The notes under the pieces were generated by a model, which saw only the letters and a program-made list of their open reading frames with translations, was not told the DNA's origin and made no database searches. From the NCBI RefSeq assembly GCF_000954115.1, contig NZ_CP010797.1, positions 1,116,001 to 1,180,000 on the forward strand: a DNA stretch of 64,000 nt. Reading direction: 5' to 3'. Positions within the stretch are counted from its first letter, which is position 1. Every line of letters begins with the position of its first letter. Position numbers and translations under genes: made by a program. Below are positions 33,278-45,186 of this stretch, in pieces. This DNA is from Rhodococcus sp. B7740 (GTDB taxonomy: Bacteria > Actinomycetota > Actinomycetes > Mycobacteriales > Mycobacteriaceae).

Positions 33278-33844
33278 GTGCCCAAGGTCAGCGAAGACCA
33301 CCTGGCTGCCCGTCGAAGCGAGATTCTCGACGGCGCGCGTAAGTGCTTCGGCGAGTTCGGTTACGAGGGCGCGACAGTACGGCGTCTCGAAGAAGCCACC
33401 GGCCTGTCGCGCGGAGCCATATTCCACCACTTCAAGGACAAGGACGGGCTCTTCCTCGCGCTGGCTCAGGAAGATGCCCGACGCATGGCCGAGGTCGCGG
33501 CCACTCAGGGTCTGGTGCAGGTGATGCGAGACATGCTGGCGCAACCCGAACAATTCGAGTGGCTCGGCACGCGGCTCGAGATCACCCGACGATTGCGCAC
33601 GGACGTGGACTTCCGGTCCAGCTGGGCCGAGAGGTCGGCCGAGCTGACCGACGCCACACTCGGACGACTCGAGCGTCAGAAGACCGCAGGACGACTGCGC
33701 GACGACGTACCCAACGACGTCCTCGCCGACTACCTCGATCTCGTGCTCGACGGCCTGGTGGCTCGCATTGCGTCCGGTCACGGCGGCTCGAACCTCGCCG
33801 CGATCCTGGACCTGGTCGAGGAGTCGGTCCGCAGGCAGGACTGA
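33278..33844 (+). CDS. acnR: TetR family repressor of aconitase, AcnR
   Basis: A 188-residue TetR regulator: an N-terminal helix-turn-helix (GATVRRLEEATGLSRGAIFHHFKDKDGLF, residues about 25-55) and an all-helical ligand domain. It lies directly after acn, the arrangement conserved in mycolata. In C. glutamicum it represses acn in response to citrate-type ligands. The GTG at 33278 is chosen by similarity of VPKVSEDHLAARR and a preceding AAGTAGGA. The 3' end is 6 bases from the convergent ABC-F gene. Confidence 0.93.
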   Translation: MPKVSEDHLAARRSEILDGARKCFGEFGYEGATVRRLEEATGLSRGAIFHHFKDKDGLFLALAQEDARRMAEVAATQGLVQVMRDMLAQPEQFEWLGTRLEITRRLRTDVDFRSSWAERSAELTDATLGRLERQKTAGRLRDDVPNDVLADYLDLVLDGLVARIASGHGGSNLAAILDLVEESVRRQD

Positions 33845-33850
33845 GCACCG

Positions 33851-35482
<1,632 letters not shown>

Positions 35483-35632
35483 GCGTGAGCTCCTAGCGAT
35501 TGCCGAACAAGATCGTCGCCCGTCGACCGACGGGCGAACCATGCCGCCGAACAGCACAGCAAACCCCCATTTTAGCTCAGCATTCACGTGCCCTCACCCA
35601 GGAACGACGGTGACACCGGTAACGTCTGATCG

Positions 35633-36421
35633 ATGACCGACGCCTCCGAAACAGTCAACTCTTCCAGCGCGCCGACCCCCGATCTCGCCGGCCGCACCGC
35701 ACTCGTCACCGGCGGCAGCCGAGGCATCGGCAAGGCCATCGCCGCGGAACTGCTCGCCCGCGGCGCGAACGTCGCCATCACCGCTCGCAAGCGCGAACCT
35801 CTCGTTGCGGCGGCAGCGGAACTCGGCGATTCCGTGCTCGCGATCGACGGTAATGCGGGCGACCCGGAGCACCGACGCAACGCGGTCGCGAGCACCGTGG
35901 AGACCTTCGGTTCACTGGACATCCTGGTCAACAACACCGGCATCAACCCCGTCTACGGCTCACTGATGGACGCCGACCTGGCCGGCGTGAGCAAGATCTT
36001 CGACACGAACGTCGTGGGTACCCTCGGATTCGTCCAGCAGGCGTTCCATGCCTGGATGGGCGAGCACGGCGGCGCGATCGTCAACGTCGCCAGCGTGGCA
36101 GGCATCCGTTCCACCGGCGTGATCGCCGCGTACGGCGCATCCAAAGCGGCTCTGATCCGCCTCACCGAGGAGCTCGCCTGGCAGCTCGGTCCGAAGATTC
36201 GCGTCAATGCGGTGGCTCCGGGCGTGGTGAAGACGAAATTCGCCGAGGCTCTCGTCGCCAACGGCGAAGACGCGGCAGCGTCCGGCTATCCGATGAAGCG
36301 TCTCGGCAATCCTGAGGACGTAGCGGCCCTGGTGGCCTTCCTGGTGTCGGACGCGTCCTCCTGGATCACGGGCGAGACCGTGCGCGTGGACGGTGGTTTG
36401 CTCGCCACCGGCGGAATGTGA
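35633..36421 (+). CDS. SDR family oxidoreductase (FabG-like)
   Basis: A 262-residue classical short-chain dehydrogenase: TGGSRGIG at about residues 23-30, NNTG, VNVASVAG (catalytic Ser) and YGASK (catalytic Tyr/Lys), and VDGGLLATGGM at the end. The substrate is unknown. TAACGT ends 7 bases before the ATG, suggesting a leaderless start. Its stop overlaps the GTG of the lycopene cyclase gene, so it may act in, or merely share expression with, carotenoid synthesis. Confidence 0.88.
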   Translation: MTDASETVNSSSAPTPDLAGRTALVTGGSRGIGKAIAAELLARGANVAITARKREPLVAAAAELGDSVLAIDGNAGDPEHRRNAVASTVETFGSLDILVNNTGINPVYGSLMDADLAGVSKIFDTNVVGTLGFVQQAFHAWMGEHGGAIVNVASVAGIRSTGVIAAYGASKAALIRLTEELAWQLGPKIRVNAVAPGVVKTKFAEALVANGEDAAASGYPMKRLGNPEDVAALVAFLVSDASSWITGETVRVDGGLLATGGM

Positions 36422-37563
36422 ACGATTTCTCGGCCGACGTCGCGGTGGTCGGACTCGGTCCCGCGGGGCGGGCCGTCGCCCATCGGTGCGCCGAGGCCGG
36501 ACTGGATGTGCTCGCACTCGATCCACACCCGTCGCGCACCTGGACACCGACGTATTCCGCCTGGGCCGACGAGTTGCCGTCGTGGTTGCCTCCGACCGCC
36601 GTCGCCTCGACTGCGCAGAAGCCGGCGGTATGGACCGACCGTCATCGGATCATCGACCGGACGTACTGCGTGCTGGACACACCTGCCCTGCAAGCGACCC
36701 TGTCGCTCGACCGCGTCCGAGTGCTGGCGGGGACGGCCGTCGACGTCACCGGTTCCCGGGTGACGACCGCCGACGGCACCATCGTCGACGCTCGTCACGT
36801 CGTCGACGCCCGCGGCACGCTCGATTCTCGGGACCTCGCACAGCAGACGGCGTACGGCATCGTCGTCGACCGGGACCGCGCCGAGCCGATCCTCGAAGGA
36901 TCCGACGCCTGGTTCATGGACTGGCGCACCGACAACGGAGCTCGGCCCGGTGAGGCCCCGAGTTTTCTCTACGCCGTGGCGCTCGACGAGGATCGGATCC
37001 TGCTCGAGGAGACGTGTCTGGTCGGCCGGCCACCGCTGGAACTCGCACTGCTTCGATCGCGGCTGCACCACCGGCTCACCCGTCGGAACCTGGAACCGAC
37101 CGGCGACGAGGACGTCGAGCGAGTGCGGTTCTCGGTCGAACCGCCGCCTCGGTCGCGGCTGCACACCGGGCGAGGCGGACCGGTGCTCTTCGGTTCCCGC
37201 TCCAATCTGATGCATCCCGCCACGGGGTACAGCGTTGCGGCGTCGCTGGCGACGGCGGATCACCTCGTCGAGAGATTCCGAGGCGGTGGACGTTCGCGCC
37301 CGATGCGCCCGGTGCACGTCTGGACGGTTCAGAAGCTTCGCAACCTCGGGCTGCGCACGGCACTGGCTCTCGAACCCGAGATGGTCCCCCAGTTCTTCTC
37401 CAGCTTCTTCTCGCTCCCGGTCGAACTGCAGCGCTCGTACCTGTCCGGGTACGACGACGCCCTCGGGACGATGACCGCGATGCTGAAGATGTTTCCGACG
37501 CTCCCGGGATCGGCCAGGCTCGCGATCGCGCGCACGATAGTGCGCACTCCGGGCCGCGGCTGA
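36418..37563 (+). CDS. crtL: Lycopene cyclase family FAD-dependent protein (CrtL-type)
   Basis: A 381-residue flavoprotein with an N-terminal dinucleotide-binding motif (VAVVGLGPAGRAVAHRCAEAGLDVLALDP), the RHVVDARG cyclase segment and a central MDWRTDNG...SFLYAVALDEDRILLEETCLVGRP characteristic of plant/cyanobacterial-type lycopene cyclases. It closes the ends of lycopene to make beta- or gamma-carotene. No other carotenoid gene is nearby. Translation is coupled to the SDR gene by a GTGA overlap. Confidence 0.85.
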   Translation: MNDFSADVAVVGLGPAGRAVAHRCAEAGLDVLALDPHPSRTWTPTYSAWADELPSWLPPTAVASTAQKPAVWTDRHRIIDRTYCVLDTPALQATLSLDRVRVLAGTAVDVTGSRVTTADGTIVDARHVVDARGTLDSRDLAQQTAYGIVVDRDRAEPILEGSDAWFMDWRTDNGARPGEAPSFLYAVALDEDRILLEETCLVGRPPLELALLRSRLHHRLTRRNLEPTGDEDVERVRFSVEPPPRSRLHTGRGGPVLFGSRSNLMHPATGYSVAASLATADHLVERFRGGGRSRPMRPVHVWTVQKLRNLGLRTALALEPEMVPQFFSSFFSLPVELQRSYLSGYDDALGTMTAMLKMFPTLPGSARLAIARTIVRTPGRG

Positions 37564-37614
37564 GTTTCCCGCCAACGGTCGACACGCGGGCGCCCGGTCG
37601 GCGATCATGGACAG

Positions 37615-38556
37615 ATGCGCAGCATTTGGAAGGGCTCGATCGCCTTCGGACTGGTCAACGTTCCGGTGAAGGTCTACTCGGCCACCGAGCAGCACGACAT
37701 TCGGTTTCATCAAGTGCACGCGAAGGACGGCGGGCGCATCAAGTACGACCGCATCTGTCAGGAATGCGGCAAGTCGGTGCAGTTCGCCGATATCGACAAG
37801 GCGTACGACTCCCCCGACGGGGAACGCGTCATTCTCACCGACGACGACTTCGACAAGCTGCCTGCGGCGGAGAAGCACGAAATTCCGGTTCTCGAATTCG
37901 TGCCGACCGAGCAGATCGATCCGATCCTCTACGACAAGAGTTACTTCCTCGAGCCGGACTCCGCGTCACCCAAGGCCTACGTGCTGCTTCGGGAGACGCT
38001 GGAGGAAACCGAACGCACCGCGCTGGTGCATTTCACTCTGCGACAGAAGACCCGCCTGGCCGCACTACGCGTGCGCGACGATGTGCTGGTGATTCAGACA
38101 CTGCTGTGGCCGGACGAAGTCAGGGCCGCAGAGTTTCCTTCGCTCGAAGACGCGCCGTCCGCGCGCCCGCAGGAAGTGGAGATGGCGACGTCCCTGGTCG
38201 AAAGCATGTCCTCGGAATTCGATCCCACCGAGTACACCGACGACTACCAGATCGAACTGCGCAAGCTGATCGACGAGACGCTCGCCAACGGCGGTGAGAA
38301 GGTCATCCACACCGAGACGGAGAAGGACGACGACGGAGAGGATGCCGAGGTCGTCGATCTCGTGGCGGCTTTGCAACGCAGCGTCGAGGCGGCAGGCAAG
38401 AACGCGAAGTCGGGGTCCTCCACATCCGCTTCGGCGAAGAAGACACCCGCGAAGAAAGCCCCGGCGAAGAAGGCGGCCGCCAAGAAGACGGCAGCGAAGA
38501 AGTCGACCCCCGCCAAGACCGCCGACTCCAAAGCGGACGAAGCCAAGGGTGCGTGA
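37615..38556 (+). CDS. ku: Non-homologous end-joining protein Ku
   Basis: A 313-residue homodimeric DNA-end-binding protein that recruits LigD for double-strand break repair. MRSIWKGSIAFGLVNVPVKVYSATEQHDIRFHQVH and the CQECGK region are diagnostic of the Ku core (residues 1-255). A C-terminal tail of about 45 residues is made of Lys/Ala/Pro repeats (AKKTPAKKAPAKK...), resembling histone H1-like DNA-binding tails. No ligD is in the window. Confidence 0.95.
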   Translation: MRSIWKGSIAFGLVNVPVKVYSATEQHDIRFHQVHAKDGGRIKYDRICQECGKSVQFADIDKAYDSPDGERVILTDDDFDKLPAAEKHEIPVLEFVPTEQIDPILYDKSYFLEPDSASPKAYVLLRETLEETERTALVHFTLRQKTRLAALRVRDDVLVIQTLLWPDEVRAAEFPSLEDAPSARPQEVEMATSLVESMSSEFDPTEYTDDYQIELRKLIDETLANGGEKVIHTETEKDDDGEDAEVVDLVAALQRSVEAAGKNAKSGSSTSASAKKTPAKKAPAKKAAAKKTAAKKSTPAKTADSKADEAKGA

Positions 38557-38577
38557 GGGGGCCGACTCGGCCGTACG

Positions 38578-38958
38578 TCAGACGGTGAAGCCGAGGGCCC
38601 TGAGCTGCTCGCGACCGTCGTCGGTGATCTTGTCCGGACCCCACGGCGGCATCCAGACCCAGTTGATCTTGAGGTCGGCGGCCAGACCGCTGCGCACGAG
38701 CGCGCCGCGAGCCTGATCCTCGATGACATCGGTCAACGGGCATGCCGCCGACGTCAGCGTCATGTCGACCGTGACGATGTCGTCGGCGTCGATCTTGATG
38801 TCGTACACCAGTCCCAGGTCGACGACGTTGATCCCGAGCTCGGGGTCGACGACGTCGCGCATCGCTTCTTCGAGGTCCTCGAGCACCTCGATCTCGTCGG
38901 CAGTCAGTTCCACCGGCGTCGTGGTCACGGCTGGAGTCGTCTCTGTTGCTTCGGTCAT
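38578..38958 (-). CDS. sufT: SufT-type iron-sulfur assembly factor (DUF59/MIP18)
   Basis: A 126-residue MIP18/PaaD-like protein with DPELGINVVDLGLVYDI and the conserved Cys in TSAACPLTDVI; the end WMPPWGPDKITDDGREQLRALGF is typical. It assists maturation of target Fe-S proteins. The ATG at 38958 has GGAGGACAG upstream and overlaps the sufU stop (ATGA), so a longer open frame starting within sufU is rejected. It is the last gene of the SUF operon. Confidence 0.92.
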   Translation of the reverse strand: MTEATETTPAVTTTPVELTADEIEVLEDLEEAMRDVVDPELGINVVDLGLVYDIKIDADDIVTVDMTLTSAACPLTDVIEDQARGALVRSGLAADLKINWVWMPPWGPDKITDDGREQLRALGFTV

Positions 38959-39452
38959 GATTGCTGTCCTCCGGAAAGTGCCGACTGGGCGGTCTCGCCC
39001 GTCGTGACTGTCGAATCTGCGTCCACTATTTGAACAACCGCGTCCTTGAAAGCCATCCATCCCAGCAGGGCGCACTTGACGCGGGCCGGGTATTTGGCCA
39101 CACCGACGAACGCGATTCCGTCACCGATGACGTCCTCGTCGCCTTCGACGGTACCTCTGCTGCCGACCATGTCGCTGAACGCGTCGACCGTCTTCAACGC
39201 ATCGGCGACGCTCAGGCCGACGACCTGGTCGGTGAGCACCGATGTCGCCGCCTGGCTGATCGAGCAGCCCTGGCCGTCGTACGAGACGTCGGCGACGGTG
39301 CCGTTCTCGATCTGCACGCGCAGGGTCACCTCGTCGCCGCAGGTGGGGTTGACGTGGTGTACCTCGGCACCGAAGGGCTCGCGCAGTCCACGGCCGTGCG
39401 GGTGCTTGTAGTGATCGAGGATCACTTCCTGGTACATCTGTTCCATGCGCAT
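38955..39452 (-). CDS. sufU: SufU sulfur-transfer protein
   Basis: A 165-residue zinc-bound sulfurtransferase that accepts persulfide from SufS and passes it to SufBCD. Metal and active residues C38 and D40 (NPTCGDE), C63 (GQGCSIS) and C127 (VKCALLGW) are all present. The ATG follows the sufS stop without a gap. Confidence 0.95.
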   Translation of the reverse strand: MRMEQMYQEVILDHYKHPHGRGLREPFGAEVHHVNPTCGDEVTLRVQIENGTVADVSYDGQGCSISQAATSVLTDQVVGLSVADALKTVDAFSDMVGSRGTVEGDEDVIGDGIAFVGVAKYPARVKCALLGWMAFKDAVVQIVDADSTVTTGETAQSALSGGQQS

Positions 39453-41524
<2,072 letters not shown>

Positions 41525-41566
41525 CAAAAAGTTCCTTTGTGCAGTCGAGAAAGGTTCGGGTGTGAC

Positions 41567-42781
41567 CTACGCGCCGACGACGGCGAGTTCGGTCTCGATG
41601 GCAGCGTCCAGGCGCTCGCGCACGGCGGGGACCGGAATCTTGTCGATGACCTCGTGGAAGAAGCCGCGGACGACGAGTCGGCGAGCGACCTCCTCGGAGA
41701 TGCCACGAGCGCGCAGGTAGAACAGCTGCTCGTCGTCGAAACGGCCGGTGGCACTGGCGTGGCCTGCTCCGACGATCTCCCCGGTCTCGATCTCGAGGTT
41801 CGGTACCGAATCGGCGCGCGCGCCGTCGGTGAGAACCAGGTTCCGGTTGAGCTCGTAGGTCTCGGTTCCCTCGGCCTCGGCGCGGATGAGAACGTCGCCG
41901 ATCCAGACGGTGTGCGCGTCGTGCTTGCCCGGGCCCACTTCGCCCTGCAACGCGCCCTTGTACATGACGTTGGACTTGCAGTGCGGAGCCGAGTGGTCGA
42001 CGAGCAGACGCTGCTCGAGGTGCTGGCCCGCGTCGGCGAAGTACAGACCCAGCATGTCGGCGTCACCACCGGGCGCGCTGTAGCGCACGGTCGGGCTGAT
42101 GCGCACCAGGTCGCCGCCGAGACTGACGTTGTAGTGCCGCAGCACGGCGTCGCGTCCCAGCAGCGCATGGTGTGCCGCCACGTGCACGGCGTCGGACTGC
42201 CAGTCCTGGATCAGCACGACGTGCAACTGCGAGCTGTCACCGAGAACGAACTCGACGTTCTCGGCGTACGTGCCACTACCTCGCTGGTCGATCACGACGG
42301 TGGCACGAGCGAACGTGCCGAGTCGGATCTGGAGGTGACCGTAGGCGACGTGGTCGACACCGGGACCGTCGACGGTGATCTCGATCGGATCGGCCACCTC
42401 GACCTCGTTCGGCACGGAGACGATCGTGGCCGCCGTGAACGCTGAGAATGCCTGAGCGGCAACACGATCGGCAGGAACGCCGGCCTTGCCCAGTCGCTCG
42501 TCCTCGCGCCCGACGGTCTCCACGGTCACCGATTCCGGGGCGCCGACGGTGACCTGAGCGGCCCCGTCGGCGACGGCGGAACCGTCGTGCAGGCCGCGCA
42601 GCCGACGCAGCGGCGTGAAACGCCACAGCTCGTCACGACCCGACGGGATCTCGAACGCATTCACGTCGTAGGACGTGAACTGAGCGCCCTTGTTCACGAC
42701 GAGCTTCGACTTGTCTTCCTTGGCCGACTCGGGGTTTTCGGATGCCACGGCACCCATCACTCCGGTGAGGGGGTTGTTCAC
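41567..42781 (-). CDS. sufD: SufD scaffold protein
   Basis: A 404-residue beta-helix scaffold partner of SufB in the SufBC2D complex. The conserved C-terminal helical part (GHASATGRFDDEQLFYLRARGISEEVARRLVVRGFF) binds SufC. The GTG start immediately follows the sufB TAA. It is 42 bases ahead of sufC. Confidence 0.95.
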   Translation of the reverse strand: MNNPLTGVMGAVASENPESAKEDKSKLVVNKGAQFTSYDVNAFEIPSGRDELWRFTPLRRLRGLHDGSAVADGAAQVTVGAPESVTVETVGREDERLGKAGVPADRVAAQAFSAFTAATIVSVPNEVEVADPIEITVDGPGVDHVAYGHLQIRLGTFARATVVIDQRGSGTYAENVEFVLGDSSQLHVVLIQDWQSDAVHVAAHHALLGRDAVLRHYNVSLGGDLVRISPTVRYSAPGGDADMLGLYFADAGQHLEQRLLVDHSAPHCKSNVMYKGALQGEVGPGKHDAHTVWIGDVLIRAEAEGTETYELNRNLVLTDGARADSVPNLEIETGEIVGAGHASATGRFDDEQLFYLRARGISEEVARRLVVRGFFHEVIDKIPVPAVRERLDAAIETELAVVGA

Positions 42782-44227
42782 TTATCCGACCGACCCTTCC
42801 ATCTGCAGCTCGATGAGCCGGTTGAGCTCGAGCGCGTATTCCATCGGCAGTTCGCGAGCGATCGGCTCGACGAAGCCGCGCACGACCATCGCCATCGCCT
42901 CGTCCTCGGTCATGCCGCGGCTCATCAGGTAGAACAACTGATCGTCGCTGACCTTCGAGACGGTGGCCTCGTGGCCCATCGAGACGTCGTCCTCGCGGAT
43001 GTCGACGTACGGGTACGTGTCGGAACGACTGATCGTGTCGACGAGCAACGCGTCGCACTTGACCGTCGAACGCGAACCGTGCGCACCCTTGTTGATCTGG
43101 ATCAGACCGCGGTACGACGTCCGGCCGCCGCCGCGAGCGACGGACTTGCTGACGATGTTCGACGATGTGTGCGGTGCCAGGTGCAACATCTTCGAGCCGG
43201 TGTCCTGGTGCTGGTCCGGGCCTGCGAACGCGACCGAGAGAACCTCGCCCTTGGCGTACTCACCGGTCATCCAGACGGCCGGGTACTTCATGGTGACCTT
43301 GGAGCCGATGTTGCCGTCGACCCACTCCATCGTCGCGCCTGCCTCGGCCTTGGCGCGCTTGGTGACGAGGTTGTAGACGTTGTTCGACCAGTTCTGGATG
43401 GTCGTGTAGCGGCAACGACCACCCTTCTTGACGATGATCTCCACCACGGCGGAGTGCAGCGAATCCGACTTGTAGATCGGCGCGGTGCAACCCTCGACGT
43501 AGTGCACGTAGGCACCCTCGTCGACGATGATCAGCGTTCGCTCGAACTGACCCATGTTCTCGGTGTTGATCCGGAAGTAGGCCTGCAGCGGGATGTCCAC
43601 GTGGACGCCCGGCGGGATGTAGATGAACGATCCACCGGACCACACCGCGGTGTTCAGTGCGGAGAACTTGTTGTCGCCTGCGGGGATGACGGTTCCGAAG
43701 TACTCGCGGAACAGCTCCGGCTGCTCCTTGAGGGCGGTGTCGGTGTCGAGGAACAACACTCCCTGAGCCTCGAGGTCCTCACGGATCGAGTGGTAGACGA
43801 CCTCGGACTCGTACTGGGCGGCGACGCCGGAGACGAGGCGCTGCTTCTCCGCCTCGGGGATGCCGAGCTTGTCGTACGTGTTCTTGATGTCCTCGGGCAG
43901 GTCTTCCCACGTTGCAGCCTGCTTCTCGCTGGACCGCACGAAGTACTTGATGTTGTCGAAATCGATGCCGTCGAGGTCGGAACCCCAGTTCGGCATCGGC
44001 TTGCGCTCGAACGTCTTGAGCGCCTTGAGGCGCGCCTCGAGCATCCACTCGGGCTCGCTCTTCTTCTGCGAGATGTCGCGGACGACGGCCTCGGAGAGAC
44101 CGCGCTTGGCGCTTTCACCGGCTACGTCCGAGTCGGCCCAGCCGTATCCGTAGGTGCCGAGCGAGGCGATGGTCTCGTCCTGGGTCAGCGGCGCGGTGGG
44201 TGTCACCTGGTCTGGTGTGACGGTCAT
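42782..44227 (-). CDS. sufB: SufB scaffold protein
   Basis: A 481-residue core of the Fe-S cluster scaffold. Conserved elements are [17 protein letters not shown], the C-terminal [32 protein letters not shown] and the CDALLVD segment with the acceptor cysteine. No intein is present, whereas M. tuberculosis SufB (Rv1461) carries one. The ATG overlaps the sufR stop. Confidence 0.96.
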   Translation of the reverse strand: MTVTPDQVTPTAPLTQDETIASLGTYGYGWADSDVAGESAKRGLSEAVVRDISQKKSEPEWMLEARLKALKTFERKPMPNWGSDLDGIDFDNIKYFVRSSEKQAATWEDLPEDIKNTYDKLGIPEAEKQRLVSGVAAQYESEVVYHSIREDLEAQGVLFLDTDTALKEQPELFREYFGTVIPAGDNKFSALNTAVWSGGSFIYIPPGVHVDIPLQAYFRINTENMGQFERTLIIVDEGAYVHYVEGCTAPIYKSDSLHSAVVEIIVKKGGRCRYTTIQNWSNNVYNLVTKRAKAEAGATMEWVDGNIGSKVTMKYPAVWMTGEYAKGEVLSVAFAGPDQHQDTGSKMLHLAPHTSSNIVSKSVARGGGRTSYRGLIQINKGAHGSRSTVKCDALLVDTISRSDTYPYVDIREDDVSMGHEATVSKVSDDQLFYLMSRGMTEDEAMAMVVRGFVEPIARELPMEYALELNRLIELQMEGSVG

Positions 44228-45045
44228 GCGGGCTCCTTCCGGAGGCGTGGGCGTTCTCCGACACGGGGCTGCGCGTCGGGAGTCTTCTTGTCGGAACTAT
44301 CAGTGTTCGAGTACCGCGTCGGTGACAGCGGTACGTGCGTCGTACACGCGCAATTACCGTTGGCGATGGTCGCCAAACGCTGCACGTGCGTGCCGAGGAT
44401 CTCGGCGAACGCGGTCTGCTCGGCCTCGCACAGCTCCGGAAACTCGGAGGCGACGTGCGACACCGGGCAGTGGTGCTGGCAGATCTGCACACCGTTGCCC
44501 ACCTGACGGGTGGTGGCCGAGAATCCGGCCGCGCTGAACGCGTCGGCGATTCGGTCGGCGGCGTCCTCCACGGCATGGGCATCGGATCCCGTCGCAGGCT
44601 CCACGTCGGCCACGATGGTGTTGACGCGTTGCCGAGCGAATGTCTCGATTGCCGCGTCTCCCCCGATCTTGCGCAGCTGCCGCATGGCGGCACCGGCAAG
44701 ATCGTCGTAGGTGTGGCCGAGACGGTTGCGCCCGGCTGCGGTGAGCTGGAAATGCTTGGCCGGTCGGCCCCGGCCACGTTGCCGAGCACCTGCGGGGGTG
44801 GTGATGCGGGCCTCGCCCGCGTCGATGAGTGCGTCCAGGTGACGTCGGACACCCGCAGCGCTCAACCCCAGCCGAGTACCGATGTCGGAGGCGGTGATGG
44901 GGCCCTCTTCCAGCAGTAGAGTGACCACAGCGCTCCGCGTCTGCCCCTCGGGGGCCGACGTGGGTCGCACCGACGAAACGCCTGCGCCGGACGCCGAAGA
45001 CTCGACACTTCCCGGACGCACGAGCGAGCTCTCGGTTGTTTTCAC
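44224..45045 (-). CDS. sufR: Iron-sulfur responsive repressor SufR
   Basis: A 273-residue winged-helix regulator ([30 protein letters not shown], residues about 50-80) heading the SUF operon. Cysteines 193, 206 and 234 reproduce the C-X12-C-X27-C spacing of cyanobacterial SufR cluster ligands; C189 and C232 lie beside them. GTG 45045 is chosen because the SufR-type operator overlaps it. With an intact [4Fe-4S] cluster it should repress sufR-B-D-C-S-U-T. Confidence 0.93.
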   Translation of the reverse strand: MKTTESSLVRPGSVESSASGAGVSSVRPTSAPEGQTRSAVVTLLLEEGPITASDIGTRLGLSAAGVRRHLDALIDAGEARITTPAGARQRGRGRPAKHFQLTAAGRNRLGHTYDDLAGAAMRQLRKIGGDAAIETFARQRVNTIVADVEPATGSDAHAVEDAADRIADAFSAAGFSATTRQVGNGVQICQHHCPVSHVASEFPELCEAEQTAFAEILGTHVQRLATIANGNCACTTHVPLSPTRYSNTDSSDKKTPDAQPRVGERPRLRKEPA

Positions 45046-45056
45046 AACACCAGTGT
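45042..45056. promoter_or_regulatory. SufR operator
   Basis: On the minus strand ACACT-GGTGT-TGTGA exactly fits the ACACT-N5-TGTGA repeat reported for M. tuberculosis SufR. It overlaps the sufR GTG codon, so binding would block the start of a leaderless transcript. The published motif is recalled, not looked up. Confidence 0.7.
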
Positions 45057-45186
45057 GACGGAATTGCGGTACCCGGTCCAGCAAGGGTGCCCTATGCAGG
45101 GCGCTCGTCCGACGACGTGGCCGATGCCGTGCCTGCGGATGGAGCACGGTGCAGGCCGTGCGCGAGTGCACAGCTACGCTCCCACT

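Noticed and set aside
42782..44227. Intein in SufB
   Set aside because: The 481-residue SufB is uninterrupted, unlike the intein-containing M. tuberculosis protein.
42587..44506. 639-codon open frame on the plus strand
   Set aside because: It is antisense to sufB; the protein is a low-information shadow sequence.
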